A DNA stretch of 64,000 nt from Megamerina dolium (taxonomy: Eukaryota; Arthropoda; Insecta; Diptera; Megamerinidae): NCBI GenBank assembly GCA_963854835.1, contig OY978526.1:29005073-29069072 (forward strand). The letters are read 5' to 3'. Both the position numbers and the translations under genes were made by a program. The notes under the pieces were generated by a model that did not search any database, was not told where the DNA came from, and was given only the letters and a program-made list of their open reading frames with translations. Below are positions 1-11,646 of the stretch, in pieces (position 1 is the stretch's first letter; every line of letters begins with the position of its first letter).

Positions 1-398
1 CATAATTATATTTCATTCGGTAATGGAGAGTGGTCAACCTTTTGCACCATATATTAGGACAATTAGGATCAGATAATTGTAATGTATAGTTCTCATGCTT
101 CAAAGAAGCGCTGATGAGTTGAGAAAATAAAATATAATAGACAAGAGCAAACATTTTTCTCCGAAAGTGCATCAAATATGTTATATGTTGAGTTTTTCTC
201 TATGCATATATGAAGTTGCGAAAAAACTTAGAGATTCATAGATGGTACATACATACATGTAAATACATATAGTTACTTATAAAGATATATTACAATACCA
301 TTTTACTTGCGTACGCACGTAATACAAGTACTACGAGTTACATTGTAATATCTTTTGGAATAATATTATATTTGATATTACCTCTTTTGTTGTTGCCA

Positions 399-433
399 TA
401 TCACTATTCACCATCATATTGTGAATGGTGATA
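399..433. repeat. Near-perfect palindrome (hairpin)
   Basis: Two 13-base arms (399-411 and 421-433) are reverse complements at 12 of 13 positions around a 9-base loop. Similar TCACCAT/ATGGTGA words recur around 5090-5323. Possibly the core of a small MITE; no transposon ends were identified. Confidence 0.55.
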
Positions 434-529
434 GTTTGGTAAAAATAAAACCAAACAGCTCATGTAAATATCAAGAAACTGAGAATACTATTTTATTTGG
501 TTACATATACTAAGGTGGGCCAATTTTTA

Positions 530-1520
530 GAATGCAGCTGATAGAATGATAAGGCAGCAAAAAGAAATTCAAAATTTAAATTCGACGCATTTTTAGTTTT
601 TACAATCATTATAAAAGCATTCATTTTTTAAGAGGGCACTTTTAAGAGGTGGAAGTAAGCGCAAAGTAGGTTCGGAGGAAAAATTAACCAGCTTTAGGCT
701 TATTTATCGATTTTCAGGTGTTTCTATCTTCATTTTGTAGGACAGCACCCTTAAGGGGTTCTTAGGGCGGTAAGTACTTTTGGAGAAAATGTTAGAAAGG
801 AAAAAATAGTAGAGGTCGTGCATAGATTTAACCAATCTACTGGTGATTCCTGTGCAGCTATAGGCTTATTTGTCGATTTTCAAATGCTTTTACGTTATTT
901 TTGTATGGGCGCACCTTTAAGATGTGGATATAGAAGCAAGTATGTTTGAAAGTTATGCTAGGAAAGAAAATTTATGGGGGTCGGTCATATATTTTACCAC
1001 TCGAGCGACGATTGGTGAGCATCTATGAGGTTGTTTATCGACTTGCATATGTTTTCCAATTCATTTTGTATGGGAGCCTCCTTTAGGAGAGATGGAATAA
1101 GTTAGTTTCTACAAAAGAAGTATTGGAAGAGAAAAATTAGTAGGGGATTCCTGAGCAGCTATAGGGTTATTTGTCGATTTTCAAATGTTTTCACGTTTAA
1201 TTTGCAAAGTAATGCTAGGAAAGAAAATTTATGGGGGTCGCTCATATATTTTACCACCCTAGCGACGATTTATGAGCATCCCCCCTTTAGGAGAGATGTA
1301 ATAAGTTAGTTTGTTCTAAAGAAGTATTGGGAAAGAAAAATTAGTGGGGGATACCTGGGCAGCTATGGCACCTCAGGTGTTTTTGTATTAAAATATATGG
1401 GAACCGCCCTAAAGGTTTGAGATAGAGAGTAAGTAAATTTGGAGAAAATGCTGAGGATCAAAAGTGAATGGAGATGGGCCTAATATTTTATCGCTCTGGA
1501 AGCAATTGACTATGAGCCAC
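530..1520 (-). repeat. Interspersed repeat cluster A (about 180 bp monomers)
   Basis: Several degenerate head-to-tail units share the same ordered phrases: a gagcagctatagg-like start, ttatttgtcgattttcaaatg, ttttgtatgggagc, and a tail reading gggggtcggtcatatattttacc (partly visible around 960-1010 and 1230-1260). The same phrases recur, mostly in the opposite orientation, near 8.5, 16.5, 22.7 and 26.9 kb. There is no coding potential. It looks like an old dispersed satellite-like or non-autonomous element; the family is not recognised. Confidence 0.6.
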
Positions 1521-1836
1521 GCCTTACTATATAGGAAACGTAGACTGAAACATTCTGGTTTACTATGTTTATATGTTTTATTGAGACTTTATTCCTACGG
1601 ATGTAGCTATACTGAACTTGTTGCAAAACATTATTTTAACAAAGTAAACATATCCAAATCTGATATTTCTTTCGCTTCCTTAGGGCGTTAACTAATATTT
1701 TTTTTTTTTTTTTTTTACATATAATCCAAACAAATTGTATCTTTTGTACAAAATTGTGGAAGAATAGGATTTAATCCTACAATAAAGAAGAAGAAGAAGA
1801 AGAGGGGCGATATGCTCAAAACGAACAAAACCACTT
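1521..1836 (+). other. Possible LINE/SINE 3' end with (GAA)n tail
   Basis: A short leucine/tyrosine-rich reading frame ends at 1691. It is followed by a T run of about 20 bases, an AATAAA-like word at 1779-1786 and a (GAA)n tail at 1786-1803. The arrangement resembles the 3' end of a retroposon. The short peptide has no motif I can name, so this rests on the tail only. Confidence 0.3.
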
Positions 1837-3180
1837 AAAAATTTCACCCACCTTAACATACCCAATAGAGTACACGATGTCTATTGGTAACAAAACGAAA
1901 ACATAACTCGCACTACACCGTCTTATTTTGTTTCTATCTATTCATGATTTTATTTTATTTTCTTTTTGATTTTGTTTTGGTTTTTGTTCTTCCAAATGCT
2001 GACGCTATCTTCAAGTCGCTGCTTCTCTTAGCAGCTTTTGCTTACTTTACATTGTTGAAGTAAATTTTACAGTTTATTTACTTGATATGACACAATACAC
2101 ACACTAACAAACCAAATAAAAATACGTATATGCATCCATACCTACATATTTTCGTACTTACACATACGATACGATGTCTAACAATATTTTAAATATAAAA
2201 TACATATATTTTTTAACCTTATACACTCCACTCCTCCTCTACCCATCAACATACACAAGAATCTCCAAATATTGCATAATATTGTCAAGAATATGCTGAT
2301 GACGTTTTGTGGGCGATGATGATTGTTGTGATGCATAAGACAACCACTCACATCTATATCTGTACAATATATGTGCATGTGGTTACGATTGTATGCATTT
2401 GACATTTGTAAAATACAAAATTTATGTCTGCATACAAAATAGTTATACTACTATTTTATATGCATATACAATTTGTGTATATTTATAGAACCTCAAAATA
2501 AAAGCAAAAACAAACAGAAAAATGTTTGCATTAAAATACCTTAAATCACCTAAAAATGTAGTAATATTTAATGCAATTTTACGATGATTAAAAAAAAACA
2601 TTTTTAAAAATTTATGAGAAAGAAATATTTTCAAACCAAAGTGGATACTCAAGAAATTGAATAATAGTACCTACTTATTCTACACCCACCCCATATACAC
2701 CAACTAAATGGGTTAAATTTCATTTGAGAGTTTTGTTCAAATAACTACTCACTCAACTTTATTTTTAATTAACACCAATTAAACAATAAAACAAATAAAT
2801 ACAAGCACACACATTATTATTTACCACAATAAACCTGCTTTGTGAAAATAAAATACAAACATATAGCGATATTGATAATATATAGTGCATGTTTGAAATT
2901 AACCACTTCAAAGAGCTGATAAGATAGAGTATTCGACAACATTACGGAATTAATTATACATGGAATCGATAACAAATGCAAATAAAACCTATTTAAAATG
3001 CATACATACGATTCTATTATATTGTATTGTATCTATCTAAACAAAAAAAAGTAATTTAAATCAACTATAACAATGAGAAACATTCAAAATGTATATAATA
3101 AATGAGAGAATATAAAAAAATGACTCCCCACCCAACTCGCAAGCTAAGAAATATCCATCAAATACGAACACATACATATC
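1837..3180. other. AT-rich non-coding DNA
   Basis: I see no convincing exon, RNA gene or transposon end here. The short reading frames are low-complexity and lack splice context. Probably intronic or intergenic. Confidence 0.5.
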
Positions 3181-3182
3181 TA

Positions 3183-4834
3183 CAGTGGCTCACAGCTTAT
3201 TTCGTACAGTGTATATATTTTTATGTACATGGCTGTAACATCGAAACTAAAAAACTTATCGATAAGTTTTGAATGTAGATGTCTGTGTATGTGTTTAGTA
3301 AACCTAATAAGAAAACGGGGAACCCCAAAAATTGTTCTTTTTGTCATGCAAGAGAGAAAAACTATTGATCAGCTGATTTTCAGCTCACATCTTATTTCGT
3401 ACACAAACTTCAATGTAAGTAAGTTTCATTCTGCCGCGCAGTTACAAAGTTTTTTTGAATTGTATGAGTTTTTGGACCTTTTTAACTATTATAACAATTT
3501 TTATTATTATTATTTTAAATAGTTAAAGTGCTGTAAATTAAACATTTAGCGTTATGGGTCGTCGTACAACGATGGAACAGCGTAAACTGGTAATTAACCA
3601 TTTTAGGAAAGGTCAGAGTGTGCGAAAAATTGCTGAAATGACAAATTTAAGTGCCTCAACTGTCCAATACATCATTCAACGCTTCGTTCGCGAAAATCGG
3701 TTGGAGAACAAGGGCAGAGAAGCACCTAATAAGATTTTCAACGCTTCAGACGAGCGTTATATTGTACGAAAAATTAAGAAAAATCCAAAGTTATCCGCTC
3801 CGAAGTTGGCTGCAGAGGTTCAGCGTGAAATAGGAAAATCATCCAGTGCTGAAACTGTCCGACGTGTGCTGCGCAATCATGACTTGAACGGTCGAGTAGC
3901 CCGAAAGAAACCATTCATTTCGAAAATGAATATACAACGCCGACTTGACTTCGCCAAAGAGCATATTATTAATACTCCTGCGTTCTGGAATACCGTTATT
4001 TTCGCGGATGAGTCTAAGTTTAATATTTTTGGCTCGGACGGAATGTCATATGTTTGGCGTAAAGCGAATACCGAGCTAAACAAGGAGAACCTTAAGCCCA
4101 CAGTGAAGCATGGTGGCGGTAGCGTGATGGTTTGGGCCTGTATGTCAGCAGCCGGAGTAGGTGAATTGGTTTTTATTGAGGGGACAATGGACAAAATGAA
4201 GTACCTCGAGATTCTGAAAAACAATTTACTTCAAAGTGCAGACAAACTGGATTTGCGGGAAGAATTTCGGTACTACCAAGATAATGACCCAAAACATAAA
4301 TCTGGAATTGTGCAATCTTGGCTTATTTGGAACTGCCCACACTTGATGTCTCCACCACCACAGTCACCTGACATGAATGTGATTGAAAATCTTTGGTCTA
4401 TTTTGGACAATAAAATAAGAACACACAAGATTTCTAATAAGCAAGACCTAAAGAAGGTACTGATGGAGGAATGGAAAAAAATCACACCAGACATCACTCA
4501 AAAATTGGTGGATTCAATGCCAAATAGACTCCAGGCTATCATTAACGCTAAGGGATGTCATACTAAATATTAAAATCAACTTACTTTGTTTTTAGTTTGA
4601 ACTTAAAGAGACTGTACGAAATAAGCTGTGACATGAATTTTCCTATTTTATTCTTATTTTATTTTTTTATAGTGTCAAACACTAAAATTTTGAAAAAGTA
4701 AATTTTGGAAAATAAAAAACAAACCTTCCTTTCAAAAATGGCATTTATATTTTGTTCAAATTTTTGCAATATTAGGAATTACGACTGCAGCAATTTTTAA
4801 ACTGTCACTGTACGAAATAAGCTGGGAGCCACTG
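3183..4834 (+). mobile_element. Tc1-like transposon, copy 1 (complete)
   Basis: A 1652 bp element flanked by TA on both sides (3181-3182, 4835-4836). The terminal inverted repeats begin CAGTGGCTC and contain CAGCTTATTTCGTACAGTG. A second partial copy of this repeat lies inside each end (3381-3404 and 4611-4635), so each end carries two direct repeats about 200 bp apart. That is the IR/DR layout known from Sleeping Beauty-type Tc1 elements. An E-box word ATCAGCTGAT (3368-3377) sits beside the inner left repeat. Two other copies lie at 9796-11446 and 37953-39603. Confidence 0.93.
3554..4573 (+). CDS. Tc1-family transposase (DD34E), intact
   Basis: A 339-residue transposase that would bind the element ends and carry out cut-and-paste transposition at TA sites. 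The N-terminal half has paired helix-turn-helix domains (about residues 5-110, beginning MGRRTTMEQRK). The catalytic core shows Asp in FADESKF, the GGGSVMVWACMS block, Asp in YQDNDPKH, and Glu in MNVIENLW. The last two catalytic residues are separated by 34 residues, the Tc1 spacing. The frame is unbroken from ATG to TAA, and the length equals that of typical Tc1 transposases, so this copy may have been active recently. The start is the first ATG, just inside the left end; the peptide ends in AKGCHTKY. Confidence 0.93.
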   Translation: MGRRTTMEQRKLVINHFRKGQSVRKIAEMTNLSASTVQYIIQRFVRENRLENKGREAPNKIFNASDERYIVRKIKKNPKLSAPKLAAEVQREIGKSSSAETVRRVLRNHDLNGRVARKKPFISKMNIQRRLDFAKEHIINTPAFWNTVIFADESKFNIFGSDGMSYVWRKANTELNKENLKPTVKHGGGSVMVWACMSAAGVGELVFIEGTMDKMKYLEILKNNLLQSADKLDLREEFRYYQDNDPKHKSGIVQSWLIWNCPHLMSPPPQSPDMNVIENLWSILDNKIRTHKISNKQDLKKVLMEEWKKITPDITQKLVDSMPNRLQAIINAKGCHTKY

Positions 4835-4836
4835 TA

Positions 4837-5089
4837 TATCCAATATGCGTGATCACCATCGGTAGCACAGCGATCACTTAACAGCTGATTACGACAATTG
4901 TTTTTGTATGAGTTTATCCATTTTATAAATATTTATAGTATTCACTTAATTCAGACGTCATTGGAACATCATTGCTTATATCGTTATCATTGCTTCAATT
5001 GTCTCTTCATTTATGTATTTGGTTATGCTGTCATTGCTACCATCTCATACTTCTCCCCCAAAAATCACTTGAGAGAGCTATTTGTCAAA
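4837..5089. other. Non-coding spacer after Tc1 copy 1
   Basis: It contains an E-box word AACAGCTGAT (4880-4889). No gene is seen. Confidence 0.4.
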
Positions 5090-5323
5090 TGGTGATATTT
5101 CACCATCAATGTTTATTGTAAAACTAATAAAATTGTTGTTGTACTGTGAAATAAACATTGAACAAAAGAGAGAAATGAAAATATTAACCTCAAACGTTTT
5201 GACAGATAAAGTGAGGTTGCTTCTACAAAATCGATGTTATTTGATCGTGAAGCAAAAAATTAATCAAGGCATTGACGAGGGAATAGAAATTAGAAAAAAC
5301 ATTGACAGCAAACATTGATGGTG
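5090..5323. repeat. Small inverted-repeat element (MITE-like)
   Basis: CACCATCAATGTTT (5101-5114) is repeated in inverse at 5310-5323. A short palindrome precedes it (ATGGTGATATTTCACCAT, about 5090-5107). Internal AACATTGA words repeat several times. The size (about 230 bp), the lack of coding and the inverted ends suggest a non-autonomous DNA element. No target duplication was identified. Confidence 0.4.
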
Positions 5324-5770
5324 TAATAGCAATCTAATGTGTCTCTATTCTAATGATTGTAAATATATCACGTCCCATACCCATACACCCAACCAACCAA
5401 AAATTGTTTCAGAATCACGGACAATGAAGAATGAGCTATTCCAATTTTGACCACGAAAACGTGTTACTGCTTACAACGTTTAATGACAATTTCCAATACG
5501 AATTTCAACAGTGCTAATATATATTAATCCTAAATAAAAATCCAATTTTTCTTAGAAAAAAGTCAAATATATTCTCAAAGAAGTAGTCGGTAAATGTATT
5601 CTAAAAATATGTTCTGAAGAACATTTTACTATATAAATATTGTCAGATCCAAAAATAACTAATAATTCTTATGATTTATTATGCCAAAATGCTCCGAATA
5701 ATTTACCATAAAAATACAATGTCAAAACCATAGTACTGAGGAGCAATTCCACCAACAAACAAGAATATTC
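5324..5770. other. AT-rich non-coding DNA
   Basis: No exon, RNA or element end that I can support. Confidence 0.4.
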
Positions 5771-6625
5771 TCAATCCCAATCAAAATTCTTATTCCGCAT
5801 AGTGTTATTATTGACTCCAGAAAATTGTTCACTTCAAATGCAGAGAGGAGTCATTCAAAGTGATAAGTGCAAAATCACTTTCATTTGTGTTTCATCCAAA
5901 AAATTTATGATGAAATATATTTATCCGCCACAAACTTCTGATGAAAGAAACGTTCCTCCATACAGATGATTTATCCAAAGTGAAACACAGTAAAAAATCT
6001 GAACGTATGGCCTGCTTATTTCAGTCCCTTTCACTATTTAGAAACATTTTTTTGTTAAAAGTGAATCCACAGGATTGAAAGAAAATAAGTGAAAGAAGTA
6101 TGATTATTCAAAATGATTTCACATTGCATGATTCACATTGGATGTTCATCAAAAGTGATACAAAATTGTGCTTATTGGAAAATATTTAAAATAAAAACAT
6201 TTCACTTTTCTCGATCCAATCAAAATTCTTATTAATGACTCCGAGAAATTGTTCACTTCAAATGCAGGAAGGAGTCATCCAAAGTGATAAGTCTCAAATT
6301 CCTTTCACTTTTGTTTCATCCAACAAATTTATGATGGAAGATATTTACTCGCTCCAAACTTTTGATGAAAGAGACGTTCCTCCATACGAATGTTTCATCC
6401 AAAGTGAAACACAGTAATAAATCTGAACATACGGCCTGCTTATTTCAGTCCCATTCACTGTATAGTAATATTTTTACGTAAAAATGAATCCACAGAATTG
6501 AAAGAAAATAAATGAAAGAAGTATGATTATTCGAAATGATTTCACATTGCATGATTCACATTGGATGTTCATCAAAAGTGATACAAAATTCTGCTTAATG
6601 GAAAATATTTAAAACATTTCACATG
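5771..6625. repeat. Tandem duplication of a roughly 430 bp unit
   Basis: The unit beginning CAATCAAAATTCTTATT (about 5775) recurs at about 6215. Long stretches are nearly identical, through the block ttcacattggatgttcatca. Each unit is rich in AAAGTGA/TCACTTT words in both orientations. Short reading frames in it are not conserved between the two units, so it is not coding. It could be a MITE dimer or a local segmental duplication. Confidence 0.75.
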
Positions 6626-7179
6626 CTTTGCTGGGTGTTGTTCATTATAACAAACTACTAATTCTGAGATGGAAGAAAACATTAGAATCCAACAGACAGT
6701 AAAGATAAGAGAACAAATTACAGAGAGTAGTGAGTGAGTAGAATAGAGTGAGATAATGCTTTCAAATTGATTTGTTCTAATGCAATTTATACACTGACAT
6801 AATACGTTATAGTGGCAGAATAAACATTGCGTGATCAGTTAACATTTATTTGTGATGAAGTAAAAGCACATTTTAGTGGGAATTTTTTTTTTTTTGAATG
6901 TAAAACGCAAAAATTACATATAAACAAGTACGCACGCACCTAATACTAAACCAAAAAAAAAAAAAAGCGCGCAATTCCAAGTTATAATTTTATTCATTTT
7001 TGTGTGTGTTATTCCATAGAATTGTTTATTCATTCTTGTTTTGTTCTTCTACGTTCAAAGTCATCACCACCACCACCTCACTACCAGTATCATACCATCA
7101 AAGCTAATAAGCTGACGTCAAATGTCAAATGTTCTTTATTTGCTTTTTGTTTTTGGTTTTTTTTTTTCTCGCTGAATAC
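6626..7179. other. AT-rich non-coding DNA
   Basis: T and A runs and simple CACCAC repeats only. No gene supported. Confidence 0.4.
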
Positions 7180-7684
7180 AGTCAAGCCGATTGGCAGTAC
7201 ACAAACCCGTCTGGCAGTCATAATAATTCGGTCAATTAGTTCGTATGCTCTATCGCATCGTATAGTCAGAAGTCGGTGAAATAGTAGTTCATTACATATT
7301 TATCGTTACATTTTGAGTGAAATGAAAAGTGTATTAAAGACTATTCAATTCAAAGAAGTAAGAATAAAAATGGTGATTGATTTATTCTTAACTGTCGCTA
7401 CAATAAAAGAATACAAGTGTTCGCGAAGTGTTAATTAAATTTAAACTGATCCAATTGGATCCTAACAGCCATAGGGAAATTCCATTTATAAATGAAAATA
7501 ATATTAAGAAAAATTTAAACAAACAACAAAGTGGTACAAAAATAACAAGAGTAACAAGTGATAATTTGTGCTATAGGAAAAACGATAATTCGTTTCTTTC
7601 TCTCCCCCCTCCAGAAAAGTGCATTTAAAGTGTTTTTTACGAATAAGTAGTGTAACGCCCTTCCTGCCATCTATTTTCTATACA
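7180..7684 (+). promoter_or_regulatory. Putative promoter/5' UTR of an internal Ptp99A transcript
   Basis: This less AT-biased stretch lies directly before the candidate first exon at 7685. It contains initiator-like CAGTC/TCAGTT-type words around 7190-7290. No TATA box placement is convincing. The assignment depends on the following exon being real. Confidence 0.3.
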
Positions 7685-7746
7685 ATGAATATGTCATCGG
7701 ATAAACGCATTTCCCCCTACAAAATGAAACGTGGAAATTGGTTTAC
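7685..7746 (+). CDS. Ptp99A: Candidate alternative first coding exon of Ptp99A
   Basis: ATG at 7685 opens a 62-base frame encoding a short basic peptide (MNMSSDKRISPYKMKRGNWF plus two bases of a Thr codon). It ends at a strong donor (TTTAC, then GTAAGT). It leaves phase 2. The first recognised Ptp99A exon in the window (24390) needs exactly two incoming bases, so the join would read straight into the juxtamembrane segment. The product would lack the signal peptide, ectodomain and membrane span, giving a cytoplasmic phosphatase. The distance is 16.6 kb, so an intermediate exon or a different gene cannot be excluded. Confidence 0.45.
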
Positions 7747-8329
7747 GTAAGTTTGCCTTTTCAATTTCATTTGAGGAATTTCATTCTCTTCTTCTTCTTT
7801 TACATTTTACATTTTGCTTTGCTGATTCATATACATATTGTATGTATTTTCATGTTGATTTTCTTCTTTGTTTGTTTTGCTTTTTGGCCCATCCAACACA
7901 TATTTGTTTATATTTATTTTGCTTTTTACGTTGTTGTCTTTAGTTCTTGTTCATTTCGTTTTATTACATTCGCGTTTCGTATATTTACTTAATGAAAATT
8001 AAGTCTTAGTAAGTATTTCTTTTGCGTGATTGCTTAAATAGCAAGCAATGTATTGTAGTAGTAGTACATGTGCTGCGACGTACTTAGCTGTGCTATATAT
8101 ATAATTTTTGGCATCGTGTCGCGAACGTTTACTATATATATTTACATACATTTAAGTACATGCTGCCTTGTTTTCATGTTCTTACACTAAAATTGAATAT
8201 ATGTTGGAATACATTAGAGCTGTAGTATTTATATATACAATTTTTTAAGTTAAGTTATTAAAGATATTAAAATGATGATGAACGAACAAACTAATAAATC
8301 TTGCTGAATATATTTTTAGTCGGTTCAGA
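7747..8329. other. Non-coding, probable intron start
   Basis: T-rich sequence following the GTAAGT donor. No exon seen. Confidence 0.4.
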
Positions 8330-8760
8330 GGTTCATATGGGGAATGGGTCAAACAAATTTGAAACAAATTTTGGTTTTTTTGATGAAAATTGCCATCGGA
8401 GATCTACAATATAAAAAATAATCTCAGAAATAAATGATTTTGATACTCAAGTACCAGCCCCTCCTCGGCCCTCTTTTTTATGAGGTTTATGATATGTTAG
8501 GTAAATAACCATTGCGCTTTCCAGAAGTCACTCCTAGAGTGGTAAAATGTATGACCGTCCACCATTAATTTTATCCCATAAATATTTCTTTAAAACATAC
8601 TTACTACCTATCTTCAGTCCTTAGGGGTGCTCCCCTATAAAATTGGCATTCTTATAAAATTAAAAATATGAGTAACCCACTTTAATTTTTACTATTCAAC
8701 GTTTTTCTTTTTCACTCATCGACCTTTCTCAGGGGGTTTCCCTACAATTTATGTATTCAT
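8330..8760 (+). repeat. Interspersed repeat cluster B
   Basis: It contains the family core CCTAGAGTGGTAAAATGTATG (8533-8553), then cattaattttatccc, tacttactacctatctt and gggtgctcccctataaaattgg in the same order as clusters C, D and E. Confidence 0.6.
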
Positions 8761-9795
8761 AAAATTGGTTTGATCATAGATTTTACCCTAAATCGATTGC
8801 CAAATGTATATAAATCGTTCAAACAAAGAGCAGTTTGCTAAATCCTCGGCCCATGGCGCCCCATTTAGTTGAAGCTACACCACACTTTGCAATAGCGAAA
8901 AAAAAAATATAAATATATACTAAACTTACTTTTTACTGCTTCCTTATTATCATTTATGGGCCGCCGCGTTATCATCTACAACACACATATTTTATTACTT
9001 ACGTATGTATGTATGTACTTGAAGGTGTGTCGTCGCCATCGCTTCTGCTATTATTATTATTATCGCCATTGAACCTGTACCTTTCCGTCTGCCGCTGTTT
9101 AATGCGTTTATGTGAAACATTAACATTTCTTATCACCGCTCAACGCAGAAGTTTGTTCAAAATGTTTTTTAACGCGTGGTACCTACATTTTTAAGGTAGA
9201 AAAAAAAAAAGAAACTACTATTGTTGTTGCTGTTTCTTTTGCTTATTTTTTTCGTGTAAATAAATTACGCCGTAGCACTATGTTTAAGTAAATACATAGA
9301 CACATTTAATGACAACGGCGACGAAGAAGACGACAAGAATATAAAATAATCAAAAGCGATTACTTTTTCATTGATACATTTTGCGGAATATTGTAGCAGC
9401 AATAACAAAAGGTTGTCGTTTTTTTTTCTCCATCTATTCTCTGTTGTTATTATTGTATTTTTTTTTTAATCTTTTGTGTAATATTAAATACAATATTTAA
9501 GCTTAAAATTACATGTGATTTACGTTAATCGTCGCGTTTCAGACGGTGCGGATATTATCATTGTATACTTGTATACTCGTACTTATGAATAGTTAAGTAC
9601 TGAAGTACGCGTGTACGCATATTGTATGCGTCATTTCTATATATTTTACATATGTATGTAAGTTGGCAATATATATATACGTATGTACATGTATCTATTG
9701 TGCGTATCGTGATAGCAAAAAATTTATTTGAATAAGATGATACATAAATATCATATAAATATTTGCCATTATATCAAAGTATGCATATATATATA
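8761..9795. other. AT-rich non-coding DNA
   Basis: Homopolymer runs and short ATT repeats. No gene supported. Confidence 0.4.
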
Positions 9796-11443
9796 CAGTG
9801 GCTCCCAGCTTATTTCGTACAGTGACAGTTTAAAAATTGCTGCAGTCGTAATTCCTAATATAGCAAAAATTTGAACAAAATATAAATGCCATTTTAGAAA
9901 GGAAGGTTTGTTTTTTATTTTCCAAAATTTACTTTTTCAAAATTTTAGTGTTTGACACTATAAAAAAATAAAATAAGAAAAAAATAGGAAAATTCATGTC
10001 ACAGCTTATTTCGTACAGTCTCTTTAAGTTCAAACTAAAAACAAAGTAAGTTGATTTTAATATTTAGTTGACATCCCTTAGCGTTAATGACAGCCTGGAG
10101 TCTATTTGGCATTGAATCCACCAATTTTTGAGTGATGTCTGGTGTGATTTGTTTCCATTCTTCCATCAGTACCTTCTTTAGGTCTTGCTTATTAGAAATC
10201 TTGTGTGTTCTTATTTTATTGTCCAAAATAGACCAAAGATTTTCAATCACATTCATGTCAGGTGACTGTGGTGGTGGAGACATCAAGTGTGGGCAGTTCC
10301 AAATAAGCCAAGATTGCACAATCCCAGATTTATGTTTTGGGTCATTATCTTGGTAGTACCGAAATTCTTCCCGCAAACCCAGTTTGTCTGCACTTTGAAG
10401 TAAATTGTTTTTCAGAATCTCGAGGTACTTCATTTTGTCCATTGTTTCCTCAATAAAAACCAATTCACCTACTCCGGCTGCTGACATACAGGCCCAAACC
10501 ATCACGCTACCGCCACCATGCTTCACTGTGGGCTTAAGGTTCTCCTTGTTTAGCTCGGTATTCGCTTTACGCCAAACATATGACATTCCGTCCGAGCCAA
10601 AAATATTAAACTTAGACTCATCCGCGAAAATAACGGTATTCCAGAACGCAGGAGTATTAATAATATGCTCTTTGGCGAAGTCAAGTCGGCGTTGTATATT
10701 CATTTTCGAAATGAATGGTTTCTTTCGGGCTACTCGACCGTTCAAGTCATGATTGCGCAGCACACGTCGGACAGTTTCAGCACTGGATGATTTTCCTATT
10801 TCACGCTGAACCTCTGCAGCCAACTTCGGAGCGGATAACTTTGGATTTTTCTTAATTTTTCGTACAATATAACGCTCGTCTGAAGCGTTGAAAATCTTAT
10901 TAGGTGCTTCTCTGCCCTTGTTCTCCAACCGATTTTCGCGAACGAAGCGTTGAATGATGTATTGGACAGTTGAGGCACTTAAATTTGTCATTTCAGCAAT
11001 TTTTTGCACACTCTGACCTTTCCTAAAATGGTTAATTACCAGTTTACGCTGTTCCATCGTTGTACGACGACCCATAACGCTAAATGTTTAATTTACAGCA
11101 CTTTAACTATTTAAAATAATAATAATAAAAATTGTTATAATAGTTAAAAAGGTCCAAAAACTCATACAATTCAAAAAAACTTTGTAACTGCGCGGCAGAA
11201 TGAAACTTACTTACATTGAAGTTTGTGTACGAAATAAGATGTGAGCTGAAAATCAGCTGATCAATAGTTTTTCTCTCTTGCATGACAAAAAGAACAATTT
11301 TTGGGGTTCCCCGTTTTCTTATTAGGTTTACTAAACACATACATAGACATCTACATTCAAAACTTATTGATAAGTTTTTTAGTTTCGATGTTACAGCCAT
11401 GTACATAAAAATATATACACTGTACGAAATAAGCTGTGAGCCA

Positions 11444-11446
<3 letters not shown>
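9796..11446 (-). mobile_element. Tc1-like transposon, copy 2
   Basis: A 1651 bp element flanked by TA (9794-9795, 11447-11448). The ends and internal repeats are the same as in copy 1 (3183-4834), and it is nearly identical along its whole length. It is inverted relative to copy 1. It abuts a long TA microsatellite, a natural target because these elements insert at TA. Confidence 0.93.
10035..11075 (-). CDS. Tc1-family transposase (DD34E), copy 2
   Basis: A 346-residue frame matching the copy 1 transposase apart from a few substitutions (for example Gln for Arg in the first HTH, Glu for Gly in FIEETMD). A one-base deletion near the stop replaces the usual HTKY ending with an 11-residue extension. 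All three catalytic acidic residues and the GGGSVMVW block are present, so the catalytic core looks competent. Whether the changed C-terminus is tolerated is unknown. Confidence 0.9.
   Translation of the reverse strand: MGRRTTMEQRKLVINHFRKGQSVQKIAEMTNLSASTVQYIIQRFVRENRLENKGREAPNKIFNASDERYIVRKIKKNPKLSAPKLAAEVQREIGKSSSAETVRRVLRNHDLNGRVARKKPFISKMNIQRRLDFAKEHIINTPAFWNTVIFADESKFNIFGSDGMSYVWRKANTELNKENLKPTVKHGGGSVMVWACMSAAGVGELVFIEETMDKMKYLEILKNNLLQSADKLGLREEFRYYQDNDPKHKSGIVQSWLIWNCPHLMSPPPQSPDMNVIENLWSILDNKIRTHKISNKQDLKKVLMEEWKQITPDITQKLVDSMPNRLQAVINAKGCQLNIKINLLCF

Positions 11447-11646
<200 letters not shown>

Noticed and set aside
401..433. Palindrome as a transcription terminator
   Set aside because: Hairpin terminators are bacterial; this is fly nuclear DNA with no gene ending there.
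3223..3522. 99-residue frame at the left end of the Tc1 element (also 11107-11400 and 39264-39557)
   Set aside because: It lies in the non-coding end region between the two direct repeats. It recurs only with the element, and no domain is seen.
3877..4497. Reading frames antisense to the Tc1 transposase (also at 10132-10752 and 38562-38909)
   Set aside because: They are shadows of the transposase frame; identical in all copies only because the copies are identical, and have no domain of their own.
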